Shown: one piece after another, positions 56,222 to 64,000 of the stretch
How positions within the stretch are numbered: position 1 is the first letter of the stretch
How the letters are laid out: every line of letters starts with the position of its first letter
Source of the DNA: Cryptomeria japonica
Lineage: Eukaryota; Streptophyta; Pinopsida; Cupressales; Cupressaceae
Assembly: GCF_030272615.1 (NCBI RefSeq)
Contig: NC_081410.1
Location: forward strand, 285,387,957 to 285,451,956
Length of the DNA: 64,000 nt
Direction of reading: 5' to 3'
The notes under the pieces: model-generated
The model's input: the letters and a program-made list of their open reading frames with translations, nothing else
Told to the model about the DNA's origin: nothing
The model's database searches: none
Program-made: the position numbers and the translations under genes

Positions 56222-59200
56222 ATGGCATCTTCATCCACTCCTGGATTTATTGCAAACCCTACTGTTGTTGAAGTTGTTAAGCACCCTAGACCCGTTTTCA
56301 AACTGGTTCCCGAAATTGCAAAGAAAGATGATAACATAGGTGTATTTTCTCAAATTCCTAAAGGAGTAGTATATGTTGAAGACCCTAAGATGTATATACA
56401 TTTCCATATTGATGAATTAGGTGATGATGAGATTAAGAACATGCTTAAAACTATGATTTGTGATGAATCCAAAAATGTCAAACCTGAACATAAGATAGTA
56501 GAAACCCTAGGTTTCATTGAAATTCTTAGTATCCCAAATTTTCCCAAGGACATCATAAGGATTGTGTTAAGCAGATTACATGGTGAATTTTTTTGGTTAG
56601 ACTCTATTCATAAAATCACAAAAGAAGTAGTAAAAGCTGTAACAGGGTTACCCTCCATCGGTAACAGACCGGAGAAAACAAAGAAGGTCTCAAATGACAC
56701 AGTGACAAACCTTACTGGTGCAACATTTGACAAGAGATCTCTAAGGGTAAACGATGTGAAGGATATAAATGTCAGATTTATCAGTATGATCTTAGGTTAT
56801 AAAGCTACACATGAAAATAGGTTAAACTCAGTTTCTAGCCTACGTATCAAGAGTGCCTATGATATGGTCAATGATAATGCAAGGATAGACATGCAAATTA
56901 CTTAAAGATGAGTTGATAGATAATTTGGGAAAGATCAAAAGAGATAAGAAAGGGACATTCAGATTTGGAAACTTACTTGTTTGTCTGATGCTATACATAA
57001 CCAAACAAGTACATGGTATTGGTGCTAGAGATTTTGGATTTGATATAGCGGTAGGAAAACAATTGTTAGATCTATTGAGAAATATGGGAGAGAACAGGGA
57101 GAAAAACATAAATGAGCATTTTCAAGCACTAAAGGCTTGAATCAAAACTAGAGTAAGGCTATCACAAGCTATTGTGGACAAGTATCAAAAGGAAATCTAT
57201 TTTGTGATCAAGAAAGATGAAATTTGGATGGAAGGAGTTGTCCCTCGAACTATTTGGGTAACTGAAATGGGCTATGAAATAGATGATAACATCATAGAAA
57301 CTTATGCAAAAGCCCTCCTTGAAGTCCCCAAGGAACTAGAAGAGAAAGTATTTGGTAGTGCAGAAACAATATAAAGAACAATACAATCAAGGAAAAGAGT
57401 TAAGAAGGTTGAAGCAACTATAAGTAAAGGAACCCAACAAGCAAAGGCAATCAAGGAAGATGTGCCAAAACAAATTGGTATAACTGAAAGTGAGTTGGAA
57501 GCACTTCAACCGGAAACTCATCTTTCACTGGTTGGAACTTCTTCTGAAAGTGATATACCTATTGTATTTAAAAGGGTTGAAAGGAAAAGAAAACCCTCAC
57601 CAGTACCTTCTCCTTCACCAAAAAGGACAAGACAAAAGCAATAGGCAGTAAGGCCTCCGACGAAGAAAATGACTCCTAAGAAGAAGAAGGTGAAAAAAAC
57701 TATTGCTCCTATAGACAAACTTCTTAGTGAAATCACAGAGGATGGTAAGCTAAAGAACATCAATAAAATGTACAATACACTATCAGCTGATGATAAGGAA
57801 AGTATAGAGAACAATGTAATTTTACACTTAGATATATATAAGAAATTCTTAATGGAAGTTCTTGATGAAATTCCAAATGACTTGTATAGGAGATTAGAAG
57901 CTAGGAGATTAACTATTGTTGAATTGGATAAAAAGATTAAGATTGAAATATTACTGGCAGTGCATCTAGTTAACTCACTTGATGAAATAGACAAATCAAT
58001 CAGTGAGGCTAACTGGACAGTGTTTTCTACTACTCACCGGCATGTAGCATTAATGGAAGGAAGTTATGAGGAAACTGCTGATGGATGGGATATTTTCTTT
58101 GTGGAGAAAGAAAAAGAGGAAGAATTACTCAGACCTAAAACTATCAAAGGATATCAAAAGGAAAAAGATAAGGGTAAAGGTAAGGTAGGTGGACCACCAA
58201 GTTTAAAAATAACTAACAATATGCCCCCACCTCCTTCAAATACTCCACCTGTAGATATCAGTGAAAATCAATGGGCCACTAAGAGTATGGAGAGTCCTGT
58301 AGAAGATACAAACCCTGAATCAGAAATTTTGTATACAGTAAATGTAGACACTCAAGAAGTTAATGTCGTGGTTGAAAAAGAGACACTGAGGATAAGGAGA
58401 AAGATGTGACTATTGAGTCAATGACTGCAGAGGTTGAGTTAAACACAGAAAAACCTACACAGGCAGAGCAACTGACAGAGGATACCACTGAGAAACTGGT
58501 AGATACAACAGATAAACCATCTAAAGAACCGACTAAGGAAAGTTCAGAGGCACAAACTGAGGAACCGACAACTGAAAACTCAGAGAAACCGTCTAAGACA
58601 CAATTGGAGAAACCCAAACCAATACAGGTTGAAGCACATGTACAGACAGAGATAGTGCCACTGACACAAACTGAAAAGCCTAAACCTTTGTTTGTGGAAA
58701 TGAAAACATAGAAAAACCTACCAGAGGTCGAACAAAGCAAGGAAATAACTACAATCGGTAGCATGGCTATTGTAAAAATTGTTGGACAAACATCTGGTAC
58801 AACTATGATAGAATTCGGACCTACTAATGTAACTGAGGTCTTATTAGATTCAATAAAGAAGATCACGGAATGCAATGCACAAGCCTATAAGGCTATTGAT
58901 GATACAATACCAATTCTTAAATTTATAGCACCAAAGTGCAGTGTTGAGAATAAAGATTCTTTAGGTCAACTAGACACATTGTCTAAGTTCATCACTAGTA
59001 ACTTACTAACTATTGATCAAATAAATGAGGATACATTTAAGGAAAGAGTAATAAAAGAAAAAGAGAAACTCTTTGAGGATATTATAAAGAAAAACAAGGA
59101 AGAAATGGACACCCTTTTACCAGAACTTGGAGAAATATTCTATAACTTCAAGAAACTGTACAGGGATACTTGCAAAACAAATGTCTTAATAGAGGATCTT

Positions 59201-59620
59201 GACAAGGAGATTAGCAAAGCTCAAGAGAAGATAAATAATATTGCTGATAATTTGATTGGAACATCGGATTCATTTTTGGAATTAGAAAAGAAAATTGCAG
59301 AGCAGGAAGAGAAAATCAAGAAACTGGAAAATGACAAATAGGGAATAAAGGATAAGGCAAAGGACTTAAAATACAGACTTAGTCCAAGACTAGAGTATCT
59401 TATTTCTTTGAGAAAAGAAATATCTGAAGCTGTGGTTCCCGGAATGAAGACACCGGAAGAGAAAATGCACATACTCACCGGTACAGTGCAGAGAACACAA
59501 GAGGCCATAAAAGATTGCAAAACATTCAGCAATGGCATAAATTTAGTTTTGATAGATATCTTTCAGAGTGTAACCCATCGGTTACAAGAATCCAGGCAGG
59601 ACTCCAATGACAGGGAATGA
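56222..59620 (+). pseudogene. Element C ORF2: long accessory protein replacing pol
   Basis: This is the best-preserved copy, about 1,130 codons. The N-terminal domain (residues 1-305) contains VYVEDPKMYIHFHIDELGDD, HGEFFWLDSIHKITKEVVKA immediately followed by VTGLPSIG, LTGATFDKRSLRVNDVKDIN and FRFGNLLVCLMLYITKQVHG. A basic NLS-like part lies near residues 455-495 (RVERKRKPSPVPSPSPKRTR, KKMTPKKKKVKK). A middle domain (57,700-57,990) has KLKNINKMYNTLSADDKESI and EIPNDLYRRLEARRL. A Thr/Glu/Pro-rich segment (58,406-58,700) and a coiled-coil tail (58,850-59,620; LIEDLDKEISKAQEKI, EEKIKKLEND) follow. Frameshifts lie near 56,885 and 58,395; stops are at 57,138, 57,372, 57,642, 58,709 and 59,339. No catalytic motif is recognised. 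Nuclear or RNP roles are guesses. Confidence 0.8.
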
Positions 59621-59809
59621 CAACCTTTGTCATTGATGTCAAAGGGGGAGTAGTGAAATGAGAAAAATGGTCAGAAAAAGGACACCATCTGCTCAGGGGG
59701 AGCATACAGTTTTTGTAAGACAATTTTTGTAGACTATTTTTGGATATCATTTTTTTGACACTTTTTGATTTTTCTCATGAGTGTTGCCATCAATGCCAAA
59801 GGGGGAGAT
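59621..59809 (+). promoter_or_regulatory. Element C 3' untranslated region, doubled palindrome-polypurine module
   Basis: Module 1 is ctttgtcattgatgtcaaag followed by ggggag (59,624-59,649). Module 2 is gttgccatcaatgccaaagg followed by gggaga (59,783-59,809), abutting the 3' LTR. A further box, ctcagggggagcat, is between them. Each module is a near-perfect hairpin-capable palindrome ending in the purine tract. Confidence 0.75.
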
Positions 59810-60593
59810 TGTTGGCAAATGCACACTCCAATGAGAAATTGTAGGTGATTGAAGGTTTTGTCATTGATGGCAACCTTGCAATCATATGATACCGGCAACA
59901 ACAAAATACCGGCACCGACAACGACAAACTCTACACTGACACACAAAACACTGATAGTGAAAGGAAGGATACCGACATCTTGGTCGACATGAATTTATTT
60001 AAAATGTATTTTGTAATTAATTGTAAAATCATTGTAAGCCGACATGGCGAGTTGTAATATGACTCATATATATATGAGATCATTGTAGATCATTTTTAAA
60101 TAAGGAGATAGGCGAAATTATGCAGACCTAATATGTGAATCATTGGTTAAGGGTTTATGTATATAGAAGAGCTTAAACCGGTACTGGATTTGGCATAGCA
60201 TATGCTAATCTGAAGCAGTACAAGACTTTGGATTAATATAATCTATTTTTGTAAGTCAGTGTGACTTCTTTTGTAATTCAGCAGTGAGCTCTAGGCACTT
60301 GGCCTTCCTGCATGTGCATGCCCCTATTGTAAGAGTAATATTCTCTTATTGGCCAGTAAGTGAATATTGTGGGTCACAAATCCCACCGAGGTTTTTCCCA
60401 CACTGGGTTTCCTTGTTAAAATACTATGTTATGGTGTGCTTCTGATGTGGTTGTTGTTATTCTTGTTTACTGCATTATTTCTGGTTTACCGGTACACAGT
60501 TTTAATATGCTTTTCATGTTTTAAATCAAGTAAATTTACCTACCGGTTAGATATTGATTCACCCCCCTCTCAGTATCTCTGTGAATCCTAACA
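59810..60593 (+). repeat. Element C 3' LTR
   Basis: 784 bases, collinear with the 5' LTR, ending aatcctaaca, then the duplication tactt. Confidence 0.95.
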
Positions 60594-60598
60594 TACTT

Positions 60599-61477
60599 GA
60601 TAACAAATTCACCAATAAACATATGCATGTGGTGTAACAGTAATAGCATAACTTAATAACTCTGCATGCATAATCACTCAAACAAAGAACCCTTAATCAT
60701 CACATGAAAAATGCACAACACATGACACATAGATTTTTCACGTGGAAACCCAAATGGGAAAAACCACGATGGGGATGAATACCCACAAGCTTTTTTTTTA
60801 ACTATTTTGAAGCTCGCTCTATTAGGAGCCTAGTCCGGTTAAAGACTTTACAATAAGGTTATGCTAGGAATCGATCTTGTTAAAGATCACCTGATTAAGG
60901 GATGGTTATATACCCTGTTAAAGGTTGAAACCATGTTAAAGGTTACTTTGCTAGAGGATTTAAAGAACTCAATAAACTTGAGTCACCTGGTTAGAGGATT
61001 TATAGTAAGCCTATTAAAGATACTTGGTAAAGGGATTTTCCAATTGTTGAAATGGTTAGAAGACAACAGGTAAAAACTCTGATCTGATAACAACACTACA
61101 TGCCAAGGCAGATCCTTTTCAATTCCTGTACTTCTACAATCACACTCTACAGTTTTCTCTTACTAGTCTGGCAAGTATCTCATCACTCGTATACACACAC
61201 AACATTTGCCAACAACTTACAATAACAAACATCATCAAACTTATAGACAACAATTAGGGCAGTAGCATAAACCCTAGACCCTAAGCATCTTAGGTTTATA
61301 ATACAAGCGGTCCAATCCTGACCATCCAAACACATTACATAGAGGAATACAATCTCAAACAGATTACAAGACAATATGCATAGTTCATTCTTCACCACAC
61401 ATGGGAATCAGTAACTCATCACACTTTTTTCTCATATCGCCAGGATGAATGTTCATTCCTGAGGTAGACTTTTAATG
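60599..61477 (-). repeat. LTR J, second part
   Basis: Continues LTR J after element C. It carries the antisense transcript-leader block aacccaaatgggaaaaaccac near 60,746-60,766 and cggttaaagactttac-like repeats shared with LTR L. The promoter-distal end is lost where K begins. Confidence 0.6.
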
Positions 61478-61955
61478 TGTTAGGATTCCCAAAGATACTA
61501 AGAGGAGGGGATTGAATCAATATCTAACTAGTTTAAAGATTTTCTAACCTTATTAAGTAATTTGCATTCCAAAACAATGTATCGGTAAACAAGAATTAAT
61601 GTTGTAAATATGAACAATAAACATAACATAGAAAACACACCATAACACAAGATTTTTGGTGAGGAAACCTAGTGTGGGAAAAACCTCAGTGGGATTTGTG
61701 ACCCACAATATTCACTCACTGGCCAATGAATGGATATTACTTACAATAGTGTGCCTGCACATGCAAGAAGGCCAACTGCCTAGAGTTCACTGCTCAAACA
61801 CAAAAGGAAGTATCACTAACTTACAAAATGGATTATGAGAATCCAATATAATGTACTCCTACAAAAAGCATCTACTATGCCAGGTTCAGTACCTGTTGAA
61901 GCTCATACAATAACCATAAACCTTTCTACAAGATCTGCCTTAGTATTCACTCTAC
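61478..61955 (-). repeat. LTR fragment K (element C family)
   Basis: tgttaggattcccaaagata is the reverse complement of the C-type LTR end. The block gtgggaaaaacctcagtggg (61,675-61,694) matches the C LTR leader in antisense. Homology fades near 61,925-61,955, so it is a truncated LTR. Confidence 0.7.
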
Positions 61956-61986
61956 ATATCCTATTAGGCCCAATATGGAAAGCTAA

Positions 61987-63144
61987 TGTACTAAGAGGGG
62001 ATGGGTGAATCAGTACTTCAAAACTTTTCTTCAATAATAACTTTACTGTTATACATAAACCGAATAGTGCAATAACATAATATAAAGCTAAAACAAATAG
62101 ATAACAATCATACATGATTCACTCCATAACACATATATTTTGGTTACACAGAAACTCTTGGTTAGAGAGAAAAACTGTGGTGGGGATGGCACCCACAACT
62201 TCACTATTGCAATAATAAAGGTTGCTCGGTTAGAGCTACATGTTTAGCTATTTTTGATAGCTTACCCTATTAGGAGTATCAAGATCTGTTAGATCTACCT
62301 TGCTAAAGGATTTTACAACACTTAAACTAAATGTTGCACCTGGTTAGAGATTTATAGACTTGATTAGAGTTTTTTACCCTGTTAAAGGTTTCTCTTACAA
62401 CTTCAAAATATTACAATAAAATCATTATAAATATTTGCAACTTTACATCTGGAATGTTATAGTAGATTCTATATGCTCAGAATAAGATTACCTTGCTTAT
62501 AGCATACCTCAGTAACCCATATAGTAACTCAGTAAACCCTTCTGTTTACTCTGTTATTTGACTGTTCTTTGAAATCCTTCTTGGTGACATCTGTGTCTCT
62601 GTAACAGTCATAACACTTAGTGCTTTCATATGTTTTGCTTCATATATTTCTATAACTTCCTTTCTATCATGCTACATGTGTATTTCTGATCTTAATCCAT
62701 GTTGTATAAATAAATCTCTTATGTTGGTGATCCATTCATTGCTTTGATCTTACAAACATGTTTTATCGAATGAATAACCATGCAAAATATTTCATTGGTT
62801 AGATGACCTCAAAATCATACACAATCTTTAATTATAATTTCCAATGTGATAATGGTTCTATGTGCCTCGATCTTCTAACATGTTTTCATATGTATGTCCA
62901 AGTTCAATGAATTTGGTAACATGTTTCACTCGGTGTATATCAACTTAGTGTGTCATCTTTGCTGCTCAGTAGACATGGAATGATACTCGGTAGACAACTT
63001 GGTGTATACTATGCTCTAAGACTACTTTCTTCTATAACCGACTAGACTGTGTATACTGACTGAATATTTCGGTAATAGTAACCGACTAGAGTATATAGAA
63101 TAACTTTAAACATAAAACTAATGGCAACTTGATAAGTAGTAACA
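61987..63144 (-). repeat. 3' LTR of element L
   Basis: Plus strand runs from tgtactaagaggggatgggt (LTR end AGTACA in sense) to ataagtagtaaca (LTR start TGTTACTACTTAT in sense). A minus-strand polypurine tract follows immediately, so this is the 3' LTR of a minus-oriented element whose body continues to the right. Confidence 0.75.
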
Positions 63145-63515
63145 ATCTCCCCTTTTGACATTAGTTTAGATGTTTGACAAAAACTACTTTCAAAGTTATA
63201 ACTCAATAATCTATATACTTGCAAAATTTGACTAAACTGACAGTATATACAATAGTCAATGAAATAGTAAATCTAGATATACTCCCCTTATCGACATACT
63301 ATACAAAACTCTAATTTTGCATGCTCTGTGATCATCTGTGTGCACTTGTTCTTTGCTTACTGTTCTGTTCACTACTTGGTACACTTCTCTTGGATACTCT
63401 GCTCACTCGACTCAGTATACTCCCCTTGTATGCTACACTCCTTTTGTTTGATACTTTGAATACTATATCACTCCCCTAATACTGTATCAGTCCCCCTTTT
63501 GACAAACATCAAACC
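63145..63515 (-). promoter_or_regulatory. Element L 3' untranslated region and polypurine tracts
   Basis: On the minus strand, tttgatgtttgtcaaaaggg near 63,512-63,493 and actaatgtcaaaaggggaga near 63,165-63,146 form the same doubled module as in C. Further boxes (aaggggagtata) lie between. Confidence 0.65.
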
Positions 63516-64000
63516 TTAATTACCATTCAGTGGTGGCAACTGGTCAAAAATGGATTTGTACTTGGTTTGTGCTTCGGTGAGAGTGACAGAGAGTGCATCC
63601 TTTACACTGTCCATTAAAGAATTCTATGCTTGAATATCAGCCAATAATGATATTAAGCCATCTAGAGTGCTTCCCTCTTATGTATTAGATAAGGAGGTGG
63701 CTTGGTTGATCTGTTCTTGGATGGATGAAAGATGAGGAAGGAATAATGTCTGAAGTGTCATTATGTCCATCCTGATCTTGTGTTCTTCATTTCTTAGGTC
63801 CAATTATTGAGCCATGAGCTGTTGTAGCTTGGTATAGAAATTCTAAACTGAATTTGGCTCTGTGGTCAACTTATTTGAGAGATTAGTGATCTCTTTCTCA
63901 ATTGCCTTTGTTTTATTATTGATTTCTTTAATGAATAAAGAAAATATACAGAGTTTCTGAAATAAATAAAGAATGTGCTTGAGTTGAGGAGTCAACTCAG
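63516..64000 (-). pseudogene. C-terminal part of element L ORF2 (runs off the window)
   Basis: The minus-strand frame from 64,000 to the stop at 63,516-63,518 reads TKAIEKEITNLSNKLTTEPN, MDIMTLQTLFLPHLSSIQEQ, LDGLISLLADIQ, MDSVKDALSVTLTEAQTKYK, SIFDQLPPLNGN, with four TAG/TAA codons. Its helical character, heptads, length and position just before the doubled polypurine module match the ORF2 tails of B and C, although residue identity is low. Most of the gene lies outside the window. Confidence 0.6.

Larger units (their letters stand above)
53965..60593 (+). mobile_element. Element C: complete non-autonomous gag-ORF2 LTR retrotransposon
   Basis: LTRs at 53,965-54,750 and 59,810-60,593 (786 and 784 bases) start TGTTGGCAAATGC and end AATCCTAACA. 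A perfect 5-bp duplication, tactt, flanks them (53,960-53,964 and 60,594-60,598). The primer site (54,751) is intact and a clean polypurine tract precedes the 3' LTR. The interior carries gag and ORF2 and nothing resembling pol. It has the fewest stops of the family copies here and is probably the youngest. It sits in LTR J. Confidence 0.95.

Overview
The window looks like intergenic DNA of a large seed-plant nuclear genome. A conifer or other gymnosperm is my best guess, but no species can be named from the sequence. I see no intact host gene, rRNA, tRNA or CRISPR array. Almost everything is decayed LTR retrotransposon. It is AT-rich, heavily nested, full of in-frame TAG stops and frameshifts, and contains microsatellites and a degenerate CCCTAA-like satellite.

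Layout. (1) <1-12,208: a minus-strand Ty1/copia remnant (D) with LTRs, tRNA-Met-type primer site, gag zinc knuckles and scraps of integrase, RT and RNase H. Its gag is split by a complete plus-strand element, A (2,518-10,028, 5-bp TSD ccttt). (2) 12,209-18,417: an LTR fragment, a short-LTR element (13,006-15,116), a CCCTAA-rich satellite-like tract and an LTR scrap. (3) 18,418-37,106: a minus-strand Ty3/gypsy element (F) with gag, protease, RT, RNase H, integrase and a downstream third ORF. Its 3' LTR is split by a segment holding element B (19,552-25,498), and its gag/protease junction is split by solo LTR G (33,109-34,200). (4) 37,107-41,851: a decayed spacer with one coiled-coil pseudogene. 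(5) 41,852-52,033: a plus-strand Ty3/gypsy element (H) with an extra RNase H upstream of RT and an LTR-like insertion in gag. Its 3' LTR is broken by gypsy element I (52,034-about 53,770). I is broken by LTR J, and J by complete element C (53,965-60,593, TSD tactt). (6) 61,478-64,000: LTR fragment K, then the 3' end of a fourth C-like element (L) that leaves the window.

The main point is the set A, B, C and L. They have copia-type features: a tRNA-Met primer site, coiled-coil/zinc-knuckle gag homologous to that of D, and the same doubled palindrome-plus-polypurine module before the 3' LTR. Where pol should be, A, B and C carry one very long second ORF (ORF2, about 1,000-1,130 codons): an N-terminal domain with a TGLP-like motif, a basic nuclear-localisation-like stretch, a conserved middle domain and a charged or coiled-coil tail. 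L shows only the tail. No protease, integrase, RT or RNase H is visible in them. The simplest model is that they are moved by pol of a D-like copia partner. The gypsy element F has a post-integrase ORF with a similar plan (TGLP motif, basic middle, coiled coil), so different retrotransposon classes may carry related accessory proteins. All copies here are pseudogenised; functions are inferred.
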